Shown here: positions 38,015 through 47,907 of the stretch, piece after piece
How positions within the stretch are numbered: the stretch's first letter is position 1
How the letters are laid out: every line of letters begins with the position of its first letter
NCBI RefSeq assembly: GCF_000423125.1
Contig: NZ_AUHJ01000010.1
Location: 1 to 64,000 of the forward strand
DNA: 64,000 nucleotides
DNA from: Haliea salexigens DSM 19537
GTDB taxonomy: Bacteria; Pseudomonadota; Gammaproteobacteria; Pseudomonadales; Halieaceae
Direction: 5' to 3'
Notes under the pieces: model-generated
The model's database searches: none
Seen by the model: only the letters and a program-made list of their open reading frames with translations
Told to the model about the DNA's origin: nothing
Program-made: the position numbers and the translations under genes

Positions 38015-40018
38015 ATGCCATCCCGCTTTGAACTCGCCAACGCCATTCGTGCACTCAGTATGGATGCTGTCCAGCGCGCCAACAGTGGTCACCCTGGTGC
38101 CCCGATGGGAATGGCGGATATCGCCGAGGTGCTGTGGAACGACTTCCTGCAGCACAACCCGGCAAACCCGCAATGGCCCAACCGCGACCGTTTCGTGTTG
38201 TCCAACGGTCACGGCTCCATGCTCATTTACTCCCTGTTGCACCTGAGCGGCTACGAACTTCCGCTGGAGGAGCTGCAGAATTTCCGTCAGCTGCACAGCC
38301 GCACGCCGGGGCACCCGGAGTACGGCTACGCGCCCGGCGTGGAAACCACTACCGGCCCGCTGGGCCAGGGCATCAGTAATGCCGTGGGCATGGCGCTGGC
38401 GGAAAAGGTGCTGGCGGCGCAGTTCAACCGGCCCGGGCACACCGTGGTGGATCACCATACCTATGTTTTCCTCGGCGATGGCTGCCTGATGGAGGGTATC
38501 TCCCACGAGGTTTGCTCCCTCGCGGGTACGCTGGGGCTGGGCAAGCTGATCGCCTTTTACGACGACAACGGCATTTCGATTGATGGCGAGGTCGAGGGCT
38601 GGTTCACCGACGACACGCCGGCGCGGTTCCGTGCCTACGGCTGGCAGGTTATCCCCCGCGTTGACGGCCACGACCCGGACGAGGTGCGCCAGGCGATTGC
38701 CACCGCGCGCGCCGAAGAAGGCATGCCCACGCTGATTTGCTGCAAAACCATCATCGGCAAGGGCGCACCGAACAAGCAGGGCACAGAAGCCTGTCACGGC
38801 GCTCCCCTGGGTGTGGATGAGATTGCGGCGGCGCGCGAGTCCCTGGGCTGGACGCACGGTCCCTTCGAGATCCCCGAGGCAATCTACGGTGGTTGGGATG
38901 CCCGCGCTGCGGGTGCCACGCGGGAGCAGGACTGGGAGGCTGCCATGGCAGCCTATGCCGAGGCGTATCCAGCCGAGGCGGCACAGCTGCGCCGGCGGCT
39001 CGCGGGGGATCTGCCCGAGGGCTTTGCCGCCCAGGCCCAGGCGTGGATCGACCAGTGCCAGGCCGAGGGGCAGAGCATTGCCTCGCGCAAGGCCTCGCAG
39101 AATTGCCTGGGTACCTTCGGCCCGCTGCTGCCCGAGCTGCTCGGTGGCTCGGCGGATCTCGCCGGCTCTAACCTCACTCTGTGGCAGGGTGCGCAGGGCA
39201 TCACCCAAACCGATGCCGCTGGCAACTACATCTACTACGGCGTGCGCGAGTTCGGCATGTCCGCCATCATGAACGGTATCGCCCTGCACGGCGGGTTTGT
39301 GCCTTACGGCGCCACCTTCCTCATGTTCATGGAATATGCCCGCAATGCCGTGCGTATGGCGGCGTTGATGAAGCTGCGCACGATTTTCGTCTACACCCAC
39401 GACTCCATTGGCCTGGGCGAGGACGGCCCAACTCACCAGCCGGTGGAACAGCTCACGGCACTGCGTGCCACACCCAACCTGCACACCTGGCGGCCCTGCG
39501 ATACGGTCGAGTCCGCGGTGTCCTGGAGCGCTGCCTTGCAGCGCACCGCGGGCCCCACCGCGCTGATCTTCTCGCGCCAGAATCTCGCGCATCAGGCGCG
39601 CTCTGCAGAGCAGGTGGCCGCGATTGCGCGCGGTGGCTACACCCTGGTTGATTGTGACGGTCACCCCGAGTTGATTCTCATCGGCACCGGTTCGGAGTTG
39701 CAGCTTGCCGTGGACGCCGCTGCCCGCCTGAGCTCCGCCGGGCGCCGTGTGCGCGTGGTGTCGCTGCCCTGTGCGGAGCTGTTCATGGAGCAGGACGCGG
39801 CGTACCGCGAAGCCGTGTTGCCCAGTGACGTGCTGGCGCGCGTTGCGGTAGAGGCCGCGCACGCCGACTACTGGTACAAGTTCGTCGGCCTCGACGGGCG
39901 GGTTGTGGGCATGACCACCTTTGGTGAGTCGGCCCCCGCCGCCGATCTTATGGCGTATTTCGGCTTCACCGTGGATGCGGTGGTCGCTGCGGCCGAAGAG
40001 GTGCTGCTGGGAGACTGA
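38015..40018 (+). CDS. tkt: Transketolase
   Basis: The 667-residue thiamine diphosphate enzyme moves two-carbon units in the pentose phosphate pathway. [53 protein letters not shown], the ThDP motif [13 protein letters not shown]...NGISIDG, and in the second half [17 protein letters not shown] and [20 protein letters not shown] are all present. The ATG at 38015 with CGGAGC upstream gives normal length; the frame is open 30 codons earlier. epd starts five bases after the stop. Confidence 0.97.
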   Translation: MPSRFELANAIRALSMDAVQRANSGHPGAPMGMADIAEVLWNDFLQHNPANPQWPNRDRFVLSNGHGSMLIYSLLHLSGYELPLEELQNFRQLHSRTPGHPEYGYAPGVETTTGPLGQGISNAVGMALAEKVLAAQFNRPGHTVVDHHTYVFLGDGCLMEGISHEVCSLAGTLGLGKLIAFYDDNGISIDGEVEGWFTDDTPARFRAYGWQVIPRVDGHDPDEVRQAIATARAEEGMPTLICCKTIIGKGAPNKQGTEACHGAPLGVDEIAAARESLGWTHGPFEIPEAIYGGWDARAAGATREQDWEAAMAAYAEAYPAEAAQLRRRLAGDLPEGFAAQAQAWIDQCQAEGQSIASRKASQNCLGTFGPLLPELLGGSADLAGSNLTLWQGAQGITQTDAAGNYIYYGVREFGMSAIMNGIALHGGFVPYGATFLMFMEYARNAVRMAALMKLRTIFVYTHDSIGLGEDGPTHQPVEQLTALRATPNLHTWRPCDTVESAVSWSAALQRTAGPTALIFSRQNLAHQARSAEQVAAIARGGYTLVDCDGHPELILIGTGSELQLAVDAAARLSSAGRRVRVVSLPCAELFMEQDAAYREAVLPSDVLARVAVEAAHADYWYKFVGLDGRVVGMTTFGESAPAADLMAYFGFTVDAVVAAAEEVLLGD

Positions 40019-40022
40019 AGCG

Positions 40023-41042
40023 GTGTTGCGTCTCGCCATCAATGGCTACGGCCGCATCGGGCGCAGCATCCTGCGTGCGCTCTATGAGGGGCGGCGGCGC
40101 GAGCAGCTGCAGATCGTCGCCATCAATGAACTGGCCGATGCGCGCACGGTGCTGCACCTCACGCGCTACGACAGCACCCACGGCCGCTTCGCGCTGCCCC
40201 TGAGTGGTGGGGTGGGGGAGCTGCATATCGACGGCGACCGTATCGCCCTGCTCAGCCAGCCGGATGTGGCGCGCCTGCCCTGGGCGGAACAGGGCGTTGA
40301 CCTGGTGCTCGAGTGCACCGGTGCCTTCAGTGACCGGGCTACTGCGGAACTGCACTTGCGTGGCGGCGCCGGACGTGTGCTGTTCTCGCAGCCTGCACAA
40401 ACCGATGTTGATGCAACGGTGGTGTTCGGTGTGAATCACGACACACTGCAGTCTGCTCACCGTATTGTCTCGGCGGCCTCCTGTACCACCAATGGCATCG
40501 TGCCGGTTATCGACGCACTGCACCGCGCGCTGGGGGTGGCCTGCGGCACCATTACCACCATCCACTCGGCGATGAACGACCAGCCGGTGCTGGATGCCTA
40601 CCACCACACCGACCTGCGCAAGACACGGGCGGCATCCCAGTCCATCATTCCTGTGGATACCGCCCTGGCGCGGGGTATTGAGCGCATTCTGCCGGAATTG
40701 GCCGGGTGCTTCACGGCGCAGGCGCTGCGGGTGCCCACGCAGAATGTGTCGGCCATGGATCTCACGGTGCAGGTGACCCGCGATACCAACGAGCAGGATG
40801 TGAACCGCATTCTGCGTGAAGCCGCCGCCAGCGCTTATCACGGTGTGTTGGGCTTCACCACGGAGCCGCTGGCGTCCTGCGACTTCAATCACGACCCGCG
40901 CTCCAGTATCGTGGATGCCAGCCAGACCCGGGTCAGTGGCCGGCGCCTGGTGAAGGTGCTCACCTGGTTCGATAATGAATGGGCCTACGCCAACCGCATG
41001 CTCGATGTGGCTGCCTGGTGGGGTGGCCGCGATGTTGACTGA
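40023..41042 (+). CDS. epd: Erythrose-4-phosphate dehydrogenase (GAPDH family)
   Basis: The 339-residue protein has the GAPDH fold with NGYGRIGRS (7-15) for NAD and the catalytic Cys154 in AASCTTNGIVPVIDAL. Features that favour Epd over GapA are TTIHSAMNDQPVLDAYHHTDLRKTRAASQSIIPVDTALARGIERILPE and the gene order tkt-epd-pgk-fba, as in E. coli and Pseudomonas. Epd oxidises erythrose 4-phosphate for pyridoxal phosphate synthesis, but some homologues act as glycolytic GAPDH, so substrate is not settled. Translation starts at GTG 40023 with GGAG upstream; no nearby ATG fits. Confidence 0.87.
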   Translation: MLRLAINGYGRIGRSILRALYEGRRREQLQIVAINELADARTVLHLTRYDSTHGRFALPLSGGVGELHIDGDRIALLSQPDVARLPWAEQGVDLVLECTGAFSDRATAELHLRGGAGRVLFSQPAQTDVDATVVFGVNHDTLQSAHRIVSAASCTTNGIVPVIDALHRALGVACGTITTIHSAMNDQPVLDAYHHTDLRKTRAASQSIIPVDTALARGIERILPELAGCFTAQALRVPTQNVSAMDLTVQVTRDTNEQDVNRILREAAASAYHGVLGFTTEPLASCDFNHDPRSSIVDASQTRVSGRRLVKVLTWFDNEWAYANRMLDVAAWWGGRDVD

Positions 41043-41060
41043 TTGCGCAGGAGTGCAGAG

Positions 41061-42221
41061 ATGAAGCTGATGTCCAACCTCGACCTGGCCGGCAAGCGGG
41101 TGCTGATTCGCGAGGACCTGAACGTACCCCTGAAAGCGGGCCAGGTGAGCAGTGATGCGCGCATACGGGCGGCGCTTCCCACCCTCCGTCAGGCACTGGC
41201 TGCGGGCGCGAAAGTACTGATCATGTCGCACCTGGGTCGTCCCGAGGAGGGCGTGTTTGCCGAGGAGTTTTCCCTCGCTCCCGTGGCTGAGCGCTTGTCG
41301 GAACTGCTGGGCCAGCCGGTGTCGCTGCTGCGCAACTGGCAGCAGGGTGTGACGCTGGACAACGGCGAGATCGCCCTGCTGGAAAATGTGCGCTTCAACC
41401 CGGGTGAGAAGAAAGATGACGAAACACTGTCCCGCGCTTACGCTGCGCTGTGCGATGTGTTCGTCATGGATGCCTTTGGCACCGCTCACCGTGCCCAGGC
41501 CTCCACCCACGGGGTGGCGCGCTTCGCGCCGGTGGCCTGCGCTGGCCCGTTGCTTGCGGCGGAGCTGGACGCGCTGGACAAGGCGCTGGCCAACCCTGCC
41601 CGCCCACTGGTGGCGATCGTCGGCGGATCCAAGGTGTCCACCAAGCTGACCGTACTCGAAACCCTGGCGGACAAGGTGGACCAGCTGGTGGTCGGCGGTG
41701 GCATTGCCAATACATTCCTCGCCGCCAGCGGCAAACCGGTGGGTAAATCGCTGTGTGAGCACGACCTCATTCCCGCGGCCCAGGCGCTGATGGCGAAAAC
41801 ACACATTCCCCTGCCCGAGGATGTGGTGACCGGCAAGGAGTTCGCGGAATCCGCCGCGGCGGAAACCAAGCCCGCCGCTGCCGTGGCCGACGACGACATG
41901 ATTTTCGACATCGGCCCGCAGGCGGCAGCAGCGATTGCTGACATTCTGGCCCAGGCGGGTACCATTCTCTGGAACGGCCCGGTGGGCGTATTCGAATTCG
42001 ACCAGTTTGCGGGCGGCACCGAGGCGCTGGCCCACGCCATTGCCGCGAGTTCCGCATTTTCCCTCGCCGGTGGCGGTGACACCCTGGCGGCGATAGACAA
42101 GTTCGGCATTGCCGACCGGGTGTCCTACATTTCCACCGGCGGCGGCGCTTTCCTCGAGTATGTCGAGGGCAAAACGCTGCCCGCCGTTGCCATGTTACAA
42201 CAGCGCGGGGACGATGCCTGA
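41061..42221 (+). CDS. pgk: Phosphoglycerate kinase
   Basis: The 386-residue glycolytic and gluconeogenic enzyme transfers phosphate between 1,3-bisphosphoglycerate and [104 protein letters not shown] and the nucleotide-site [13 protein letters not shown] are the expected landmarks. The ATG at 41061 has AGGAGTG upstream and gives the normal length. Confidence 0.97.
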   Translation: MKLMSNLDLAGKRVLIREDLNVPLKAGQVSSDARIRAALPTLRQALAAGAKVLIMSHLGRPEEGVFAEEFSLAPVAERLSELLGQPVSLLRNWQQGVTLDNGEIALLENVRFNPGEKKDDETLSRAYAALCDVFVMDAFGTAHRAQASTHGVARFAPVACAGPLLAAELDALDKALANPARPLVAIVGGSKVSTKLTVLETLADKVDQLVVGGGIANTFLAASGKPVGKSLCEHDLIPAAQALMAKTHIPLPEDVVTGKEFAESAAAETKPAAAVADDDMIFDIGPQAAAAIADILAQAGTILWNGPVGVFEFDQFAGGTEALAHAIAASSAFSLAGGGDTLAAIDKFGIADRVSYISTGGGAFLEYVEGKTLPAVAMLQQRGDDA

Positions 42222-42258
42222 GGGCGCACCTGCACCAGAACCCATCGAGGATAGACCT

Positions 42259-43314
42259 ATGGCACTTATCAGTATGCGTCAGTTGCTGGATCACGCCGCA
42301 GAGTTTGGCTATGGCGTGCCGGCGTTCAATGTGAACAACCTGGAGCAGACCCGCGCCATCATGGAAGCGGCCGATGCCACCAACTCGCCGGTCATCATGC
42401 AGGCCAGTGCGGGTGCGCGCAAATACGCCGGCGCACCGTTTCTGCGCCACCTGATCCAGGCCGCCATCGAAGAGTTCCCGCACATTCCCGTGGTCATGCA
42501 TCAGGACCACGGTGTATCACCCGCCGTGTGCCAGCGCTCCATTCAGCTGGGCTTCAGTTCGGTGATGATGGACGGCTCCCTCGGCACGGACGGCAAGACA
42601 CCCATGGATTACGACTACAACGTGGACGTAACGCGCCGCGTGGTGGACATGGCACACGCCTGTGGTGTGTCGGTGGAGGGCGAACTCGGCTGCCTGGGCT
42701 CGCTGGAGACCGGCGAGGCGGGGGAGGAAGACGGTGTCGGTGCTGCGGGCAAGCTGAGCCATGAGCAGATGCTCACCGACCCCGAAGAAGCGGCGGCCTT
42801 CGTGGCCGCCACGGGGGTGGATGCCCTGGCCATTGCCTGTGGCACCAGCCACGGGGCATACAAGTTCAGCCGTCCGCCCACCGGCGATATTCTCGCTATC
42901 GACAGGATTAAGGAGATCAATGCCCGCATCCCCAATACCCACCTGGTGATGCATGGCTCCTCCTCAGTGCCGCAGGAGTGGCTGGCGATTATCAACGAGT
43001 TTGGCGGCAACATCCCGGAAACCTACGGCGTACCGCTAGAGCAGATACAGGAAGGGATACGCCATGGCGTGCGCAAGGTGAATATCGATACCGACCTGCG
43101 CCTGGCCTCCACCGGTGCCGTGCGCCGTTTCCTGGCGGAGCACCCTGCCGAATTCGACCCGCGCAAGTTCCTGGCCGTGACCACCACGGCGATGAAGGAC
43201 ATCTGTGTGGCGCGTTACGAAGCCTTCGGCACCTCCGGCCATGCCGACAAGATCAAGGTGCGCTCGCTGATTGCCATGCAGGAAGCCTACGACGCGGGCC
43301 AGCTGGGCTCGTAG
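42259..43314 (+). CDS. fba: Class II fructose-bisphosphate aldolase
   Basis: The 351-residue zinc aldolase cleaves fructose 1,6-bisphosphate. The zinc and catalytic residues lie in [30 protein letters not shown], then [37 protein letters not shown] and [13 protein letters not shown]. The sequence is of the subtype shared with Calvin-cycle CbbA enzymes (about 350 residues) rather than E. coli FbaA. GAGGATAG precedes the ATG at 42259. With epd and pgk it forms a lower-glycolysis operon. I see no RuBisCO or other Calvin-cycle genes. Confidence 0.95.
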   Translation: MALISMRQLLDHAAEFGYGVPAFNVNNLEQTRAIMEAADATNSPVIMQASAGARKYAGAPFLRHLIQAAIEEFPHIPVVMHQDHGVSPAVCQRSIQLGFSSVMMDGSLGTDGKTPMDYDYNVDVTRRVVDMAHACGVSVEGELGCLGSLETGEAGEEDGVGAAGKLSHEQMLTDPEEAAAFVAATGVDALAIACGTSHGAYKFSRPPTGDILAIDRIKEINARIPNTHLVMHGSSSVPQEWLAIINEFGGNIPETYGVPLEQIQEGIRHGVRKVNIDTDLRLASTGAVRRFLAEHPAEFDPRKFLAVTTTAMKDICVARYEAFGTSGHADKIKVRSLIAMQEAYDAGQLGS

Positions 43315-43337
43315 ACCCGATAGCTTCAGGCCGCGAC

Positions 43338-44276
43338 GTGGCTCCCGGCGCTGCAAGCCTGCAGGCACTGCGCAACGCACTGCCCCGTTTCGGCGGGGCC
43401 TGCGACCTTCCCGGCCTGGATGAGTACCTCGCGTTCTACGGTCTCGATTTCCGCGACTCGCCGGCGGGCTCTCGGTATCGGCTGGGCCGGGTCACCTCCG
43501 GTGGTTACGAACTCGCCGTGCAGTGCTGGGAACAACCTGACGCCCGGCACACCCTGCTGCTGGTGCACGGCTTTCTGGACCATGTGGGCTTCTACCGCCA
43601 CCTCATAGGTCATGCCCTGCAGCGCCAGTGCAACGTCATTGCCTTCGACCTGCCGGGGCACGGCCTCTCCACCGGTGAGCCGGCGGCCATTGGCGACTTC
43701 AGCGAATATGCCGATGCGATTCAGGCGGTGCTCGACGCCGTCGACGTGCCGCCGCTGCCCCTGCAGGCAATGGCCCAAAGCACGGGTGGTGCGGCCCTGG
43801 TCGCCTACGCGCGACAGTGCGCGGCATGGCCGTTTACCGGCACCGTTCTCCTCGCGCCGCTGTTGCGCCCCGCGGGCTGGCTGCGTGTACGCGCCGCGCA
43901 CGCGTTGGTCCACCGTTTTGTGGACACGGTGCCCCGCGGTTTTGCGCAGAACTCCTCGGACGCAGAGTTTCTTGCCTTCGTGCGCGCCGATCCCCTGCAG
44001 TCCCGGCGTATTCATGTGAGCTGGGTCGGTGCGTTGCGCCGCTGGCTGGCGGATTTGCCTATTGCCGACCTCGGAGTGGGGCCGGCGCTGCTGGTACAGG
44101 GCGATGCCGACGGTACGGTGGACTGGCGCTTCAATCTGCCGCGCTATGGTCAGCTGTTTCCGGGGTTGCGGATTGAGTTGCTGCACGGTGCGGGGCATCA
44201 GTTGGCGAATGAGTCCGAGGCGTTGCGAGAGCGGTATTTGCGTCAGGTGGATCGGTATTTGGGGTGGGGTTGTTGA
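43338..44276 (+). CDS. Alpha/beta hydrolase (lysophospholipase-like)
   Basis: The protein of about 312 residues has the alpha/beta hydrolase pattern: LLLVHGFLDHVGFYRHLI (oxyanion), FDLPGHGLSTGEP, the nucleophile Ser in AQSTGG, an acid region at LLVQGDADGTVDW and the His in HGAGHQLANES. The order and spacing fit the serine aminopeptidase S33/monoacylglycerol lipase group, but the substrate is unknown. No membrane segment or signal peptide is seen, so it is cytoplasmic. Translation most likely starts at GTG 43338, 24 bases after fba, although the ribosome-binding site is weak. Nested palindromes B and C begin 24 bases after the stop. Confidence 0.82.
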   Translation: MAPGAASLQALRNALPRFGGACDLPGLDEYLAFYGLDFRDSPAGSRYRLGRVTSGGYELAVQCWEQPDARHTLLLVHGFLDHVGFYRHLIGHALQRQCNVIAFDLPGHGLSTGEPAAIGDFSEYADAIQAVLDAVDVPPLPLQAMAQSTGGAALVAYARQCAAWPFTGTVLLAPLLRPAGWLRVRAAHALVHRFVDTVPRGFAQNSSDAEFLAFVRADPLQSRRIHVSWVGALRRWLADLPIADLGVGPALLVQGDADGTVDWRFNLPRYGQLFPGLRIELLHGAGHQLANESEALRERYLRQVDRYLGWGC

Positions 44277-44299
44277 ATTTTCTCTGGTGCCCTGAAGTC

Positions 44300-44411
44300 G
44301 GCTCTGGGCGTGTTGGTGCTCTCAAGGGCACGCAGTGAACCCTTCCATGGGGGCTTGATGAAAACATCCGTGTTTTCAACAGCCCTTGAGAGCACCAACA
44401 CCCCCAGAGCC
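44300..44411 (-). repeat. Nested palindrome, copy B
   Basis: The 30-base arms at 44300-44329 and 44382-44411 (GGCTCTGGG...AAGGGC) are complementary at 29 of 30 positions. Between them, on the minus strand, is the conserved core (44329-44378) with the hairpin TGAAAACA-CGGA-TGTTTTCA, then CAAGCC and CATGGAAGGGTTCACTGCGTG-like sequence. It aligns with copies A and C; the arms do not. Confidence 0.92.
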
Positions 44412-44514
44412 TGGCTTGTGTGGTTCGCGGAGCCAGGAGTTTCTACAGAAGTCAGGGGGGCGAGGCGGGGACGACTGGGCCGGGCAGTCTACCCAATTGA
44501 GGGGGTCGTCGCCG

Positions 44515-44601
44515 ACTGGGTCTCTCCGGGCTTGTATGAAACACGGATGTTTCATACAAGCCTCCATGGACGGATTTACGGCGTGCCCGGAGAGACCCAG
44601 T
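44515..44601 (+). repeat. Nested palindrome, copy C
   Basis: The perfect 17-base arms (44515-44531 and 44585-44601, ACTGGGTCTCTCCGGGC and its complement) enclose a core with the perfect 15-bp stem GGCTTGTATGAAACA/TGTTTCATACAAGCC around CGGA. The rest of the core, CATGGACGGATTTACGGCGTG, is shared with copy A. The distance between arms is 53 bases, against 52 in copies A and B. Confidence 0.93.
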
Positions 44602-44674
44602 GGGCTGCGGCACCCGGTTTGTGGCACGACATCTCAGCGCACCGTCACTCGGTAGCACTCACGCGGACCACTAC

Positions 44675-45271
44675 TCACCCCCCCGCCAGGTTGAGAAACT
44701 TCTGCACCCCGTCAAAAAACATCTGCACTGAGATGATCACCAGAATCATTCCCATCAAGCGCTCCATCGCCAGCAACCCGCGGGCGCCGAGCGCTTTCAG
44801 CAGCAGCGGTGCCATCATCAGCAATGCGGCGCACACGCCCCAGGCACCCACCACCGCAATGGTCCAGTCCACCATCCGGTCGGGGTCCTTGTGCACCAGC
44901 AGCATCGTAATCGCCAGCGCCGAAGGTCCCGCCACCATGGGTATGGCCAGGGGTACGATAAAGGGCTCGCCATCCGGCGTGTCGCCCATGAGGCCGTAGG
45001 GGGAGGGAAAAATCATGCGCAGCGCTATCAGGAACAGAATGATCGCACCGGCGATGCTGATCGACTCCTGTCGCAGGTTCAATACGTTGAGCATGGCGGA
45101 GCCGGCGTACAGGAACAGCAGCAACACCACCAGTGCAATCACCAGTTCCCGGAAAATCACCCATTGCCGGCGCCGTGGTTCCACATCCTTCAGCACCGAC
45201 AGGAAGATGGGTACGTTACCCAGCGGGTCCATGACGAATGCCAGAGTGACAAAAGCAGAAATGGTATCCAT
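44675..45271 (-). CDS. MarC/YhgN family inner-membrane protein
   Basis: The 198-residue protein has six predicted membrane helices and the MarC signature: MDPLGNVPIFLSVLK near the N-terminus, then ISIAGAIILFLIALRMIFP, FIVPLAIPMVAGPSALAITMLL and a C-terminal MERLMGMILVIISVQMFFDGV. MarC-like proteins were once linked to multiple antibiotic resistance, but that role was not upheld; function is unknown. GGAG lies just before the ATG at 45269-45271; the frame extends 30 codons further without resembling the family. It is divergent from the TPR/transglutaminase gene. Confidence 0.9.
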   Translation of the reverse strand: MDTISAFVTLAFVMDPLGNVPIFLSVLKDVEPRRRQWVIFRELVIALVVLLLFLYAGSAMLNVLNLRQESISIAGAIILFLIALRMIFPSPYGLMGDTPDGEPFIVPLAIPMVAGPSALAITMLLVHKDPDRMVDWTIAVVGAWGVCAALLMMAPLLLKALGARGLLAMERLMGMILVIISVQMFFDGVQKFLNLAGG

Positions 45272-45447
45272 GTTAACTCCGAGGCTGCAGCGCGCAGTGT
45301 AACCCGCAAGGGTGGCAGGGCAGTAGGGCCGTGGCCAGGGGCGGCCGGGGTGCGTGGACACGGTGAGGTGGATCTACGCTAGGGGTTGACGCGTCCAAGG
45401 CGGGCCGGTGCTATGCTTGGGCAAAAGGCTCGCCGGAGGGTTGAGGT

Positions 45448-46593
45448 ATGCAGCGGCTTATTGGGAAGTTTTTGCGCGCGGGTGTGGGGCTCGCCGCCGT
45501 TGCGGTGCTCAGTGCCTGCGCGGCACAGCCGCCGGTGGAACGCGCCGTAGTGGTGGCAAACAGCGAGCTGCTTTCGGGGAGTCGACTGGGTGTGGCGGCG
45601 GATGCTCGCGCGCCGTCTGCAGACCTGACGGCCGTGAATGCCGACATGCGTGATTTCCTCCGTCAGCATGTGCCGGAGGGGCTTGGGCCCACGCGTACCA
45701 TCGAGTTGATTCTGCGGGCGATTCTGGATGACGGCCTGCAGTTGCGCTACGACAATTTTCGTACCTTGACGGCTGCGGAGGCCTTCGACAGTCGGGAAGG
45801 GAACTGCATGTCATTCACGAACCTGTTTGTGGCCCTGGCGCGCGAGGCAGGTATCAAGGTGCATTACCAGGAGGTGGAGATACCGCCGTCGTGGACGGCG
45901 GAGGGCGACACCTGGCGCTACAATCTGCACATCAATGCGCTGGTGAAACTGCCGGGCGCGGAGCAGGTGGTGGACTTCAATCTGGGCGACTATGACCCCG
46001 CACTGCACCGGCGCGTATTGACTGACGAAGAGGCGCAGGTGCGCTATCACAACAACATGGGTGTGCACTGGATGACCGCGGGTGAGCACGAGCGTGCGTT
46101 CCTGCAGTTCCGCGAGGCGCTCCTGTTGCGGCCACGCACGGCGCATGTCTGGACTAACCTCGGCACGCTGTATCGTCGCGGGGGTGATCTGGTGGCAGCC
46201 GAATCGAGCTACCTGCATGCGGTGGAACTGGCCGATGATGCGGCGGCCAACAGCAACCTTGCGCGCCTGTACGCGGAGCTGGGTGAGCCGGCGCTGAGTG
46301 ACTGGTATCGTGGTCGCGTGCAATTGTTCCGCCAGCAGAATCCTTACTACCTTCTCTACCTCGCGCGGGAGGCCTACGCGACGGCGGATTATTCGGCGGC
46401 GGATCGGCTATTGCGGCGTGCGATTCGCAAACAGCCGGAGGAGCACGAGTTCTATCGCTGGCTCGGGCTCAATGACCTGCAGCAGGGGGATACGCGCGCG
46501 GCTGCGGCGCATTTCGCCCAGGCGCTGGCGCGTGCCGACGCCGAGTCGGGGGCACGTTACCGGCACAAGCTGGATTTACTCGCAGGGCATTGA
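45448..46593 (+). CDS. Lipoprotein with transglutaminase-like and TPR domains
   Basis: This 381-residue protein begins with a lipoprotein signal (lipobox LSAC, Cys24). Residues 75-185 resemble a transglutaminase-like fold: Cys120 in SREGNCMSFTNLFVALAREAG, His161 in HINALVKL and Asp176 in VVDFNLGDYD would form the triad. From about residue 195 there are tetratricopeptide repeats (NNMGVHWMTAGEHERAFLQFREALLLRPRTAHVWTNLGTLYRRGG and more), suggesting protein binding. It is presumably tethered to the inner leaflet of the outer membrane (Ser after Cys is replaced by Ala, not the Asp retention signal). Natural substrate unknown; processing or crosslinking of periplasmic proteins is possible. The two genes after it are on the same strand. 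Confidence 0.85.
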   Translation: MQRLIGKFLRAGVGLAAVAVLSACAAQPPVERAVVVANSELLSGSRLGVAADARAPSADLTAVNADMRDFLRQHVPEGLGPTRTIELILRAILDDGLQLRYDNFRTLTAAEAFDSREGNCMSFTNLFVALAREAGIKVHYQEVEIPPSWTAEGDTWRYNLHINALVKLPGAEQVVDFNLGDYDPALHRRVLTDEEAQVRYHNNMGVHWMTAGEHERAFLQFREALLLRPRTAHVWTNLGTLYRRGGDLVAAESSYLHAVELADDAAANSNLARLYAELGEPALSDWYRGRVQLFRQQNPYYLLYLAREAYATADYSAADRLLRRAIRKQPEEHEFYRWLGLNDLQQGDTRAAAAHFAQALARADAESGARYRHKLDLLAGH

Positions 46594-46704
46594 GCCGCCC
46601 TGCCTTGCGTAGAATTGCGCCGGGCCCTCAATTGCGTCGAGCCCTCTGGTAAACTTCGTGTTTTGACGTTGTCTGCGGGCGGGGTGATTCATGACAGTAT
46701 TGCA

Positions 46705-47907
46705 ATGGGGTGGGAGCGGCAGTTCGGTGCCTCTTTGTGCGCGGGTGCGCGCGTGAGCGGTCAGCCACAGCAGCGCCTGCAGGCGGCCCTGGAGGCGTTG
46801 CGTGCGGGGCGGGCGGGTGAAGCGGAGGCGCTGCTCGACGAGCTCACCCGGGCCGGTAACGCGGCGGCCTCCACCTGGCTGGCACTGGCCTTTGCGCGCG
46901 TGAATCTGGACCGGGCGGAAGGGGCTCTGCTGGCCGTGGACCGTGCCTTGCAGCTGGAGCCGCGCAACATCCGCGCGCTGTTGTTCAAGGCAGACCACCT
47001 GGATCGGCTGGGGCGCGATCGCACGGCCCTGGGGTTCTATCAGGGCGCGCTGCGCGTGGCGTCGAGCATGGCGCAGATACCGGAAGATGTGCGGCGCGGG
47101 CTGGCGCGTGCCGAAGAGGTGTGCGACCGCTGGGCCGCGCACTACGAGAATTACCTGCTGGAAAACCTGGAGGAGGCGGGTTTCAACCGCGCCGAGTTTC
47201 CACGTTTCGCGGAATCGCTCGATATTGCCTGTGGCAAAGTGCCGGTGCAGTTGCAGCAACCCACCCGTTACTATTTCCCGGGCCTGCCACAGCGCACGTT
47301 TTACCCCCGGGAGGCGTTTCCCTGGGCGGCGGCGTTGGAGGCACAAACCGCACAGATCCGCGCCGAGCTGCTCGCTGTCATGGCGGACGGTGCGCACTTT
47401 CAGCCTTACCTGGAGTCGGACCCGGACCAGCCGCAGCTGAATACCAGCCGCAACCTCGACGCCATGGACTGGAGCGCCTGCTATCTGTGGCGCGAGGGTG
47501 TGCGTGTGGAGGCGCTGGCGGAGCGCTGTCCGGTGACCTTCGCCGCGCTGGAGCAGGTGCCGTTGTGTCGGGTGCCCGGGCAGATGCCTTCGGCGCTGTT
47601 TTCCCGCCTGGCACCGGGAGCGCGTATCGAGCCCCACCACGGCGCGGTCAACACCCGGTTGATCTGTCACTTGCCCCTGGTGGTGCCGCCCCAGTGCGGC
47701 GAGTTGCGCGTGGGCAATGATCGGCGCAGCTGGCGCGAAGGGGAGTTGCTGGTGTTTGACGACACCATGGAGCACGAGGCATGGAACGAAAGCCGGGAGG
47801 AGCGGGTGGTACTGCTGTTCGACATCTGGCGGCCGGAGCTGGGTGAGGCGGAGCGCCACTGGGTGGCGACCATGCTGCAGGCCGTCAAGGCCTACGAAGC
47901 CACATGA
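46705..47907 (+). CDS. TPR-containing aspartyl/asparaginyl beta-hydroxylase-like protein
   Basis: The C-terminal half (about residues 190-380) is an Asp/Asn beta-hydroxylase domain of the 2-oxoglutarate/Fe(II) class: metal His in EPHHGAVNTRLICHLPL (311 or 312), ELRVGNDRRSWREGELLVFDDTMEHEAWNES with the second His357, and the 2-oxoglutarate Arg in RVVLLFDIW. The N-terminal half has TPR-like helices (ALEALRAGRAGEAEALLDEL, LALAFARVNLDRAEGALLAVDRAL). Family members hydroxylate Asp/Asn or Arg side chains or small molecules. The start is uncertain: ATG 46705 and GTG 46753 are both in frame and neither has a good ribosome-binding site. The stop overlaps the methyltransferase ATG (ATGA). Confidence 0.85.
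   Translation: MGWERQFGASLCAGARVSGQPQQRLQAALEALRAGRAGEAEALLDELTRAGNAAASTWLALAFARVNLDRAEGALLAVDRALQLEPRNIRALLFKADHLDRLGRDRTALGFYQGALRVASSMAQIPEDVRRGLARAEEVCDRWAAHYENYLLENLEEAGFNRAEFPRFAESLDIACGKVPVQLQQPTRYYFPGLPQRTFYPREAFPWAAALEAQTAQIRAELLAVMADGAHFQPYLESDPDQPQLNTSRNLDAMDWSACYLWREGVRVEALAERCPVTFAALEQVPLCRVPGQMPSALFSRLAPGARIEPHHGAVNTRLICHLPLVVPPQCGELRVGNDRRSWREGELLVFDDTMEHEAWNESREERVVLLFDIWRPELGEAERHWVATMLQAVKAYEAT

Larger units (their letters stand above)
44277..44674. other. Convergent intergenic region with two nested palindromes
   Basis: Nearly 400 bases between the hydrolase and MarC-family gene ends contain nested palindromes B and C in opposite orientation, about 100 bases apart. I see no credible gene: open frames run straight through the palindromes and encode repetitive, unfamiliar peptides. 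No classical terminator with a T tract is visible for either flanking gene. Confidence 0.85.

Noticed and set aside
37955-42035. Very long antisense open frames opposite tkt, epd and pgk (695 and 689 residues)
   Set aside because: They are complementary to well-conserved enzymes, have no recognisable domains and reflect third-position GC bias.
44310-44999. Open frames running through nested palindromes B and C
   Set aside because: Their peptides are translations of the repeat itself (similar peptides appear at both palindrome loci), without ribosome-binding sites or domains.
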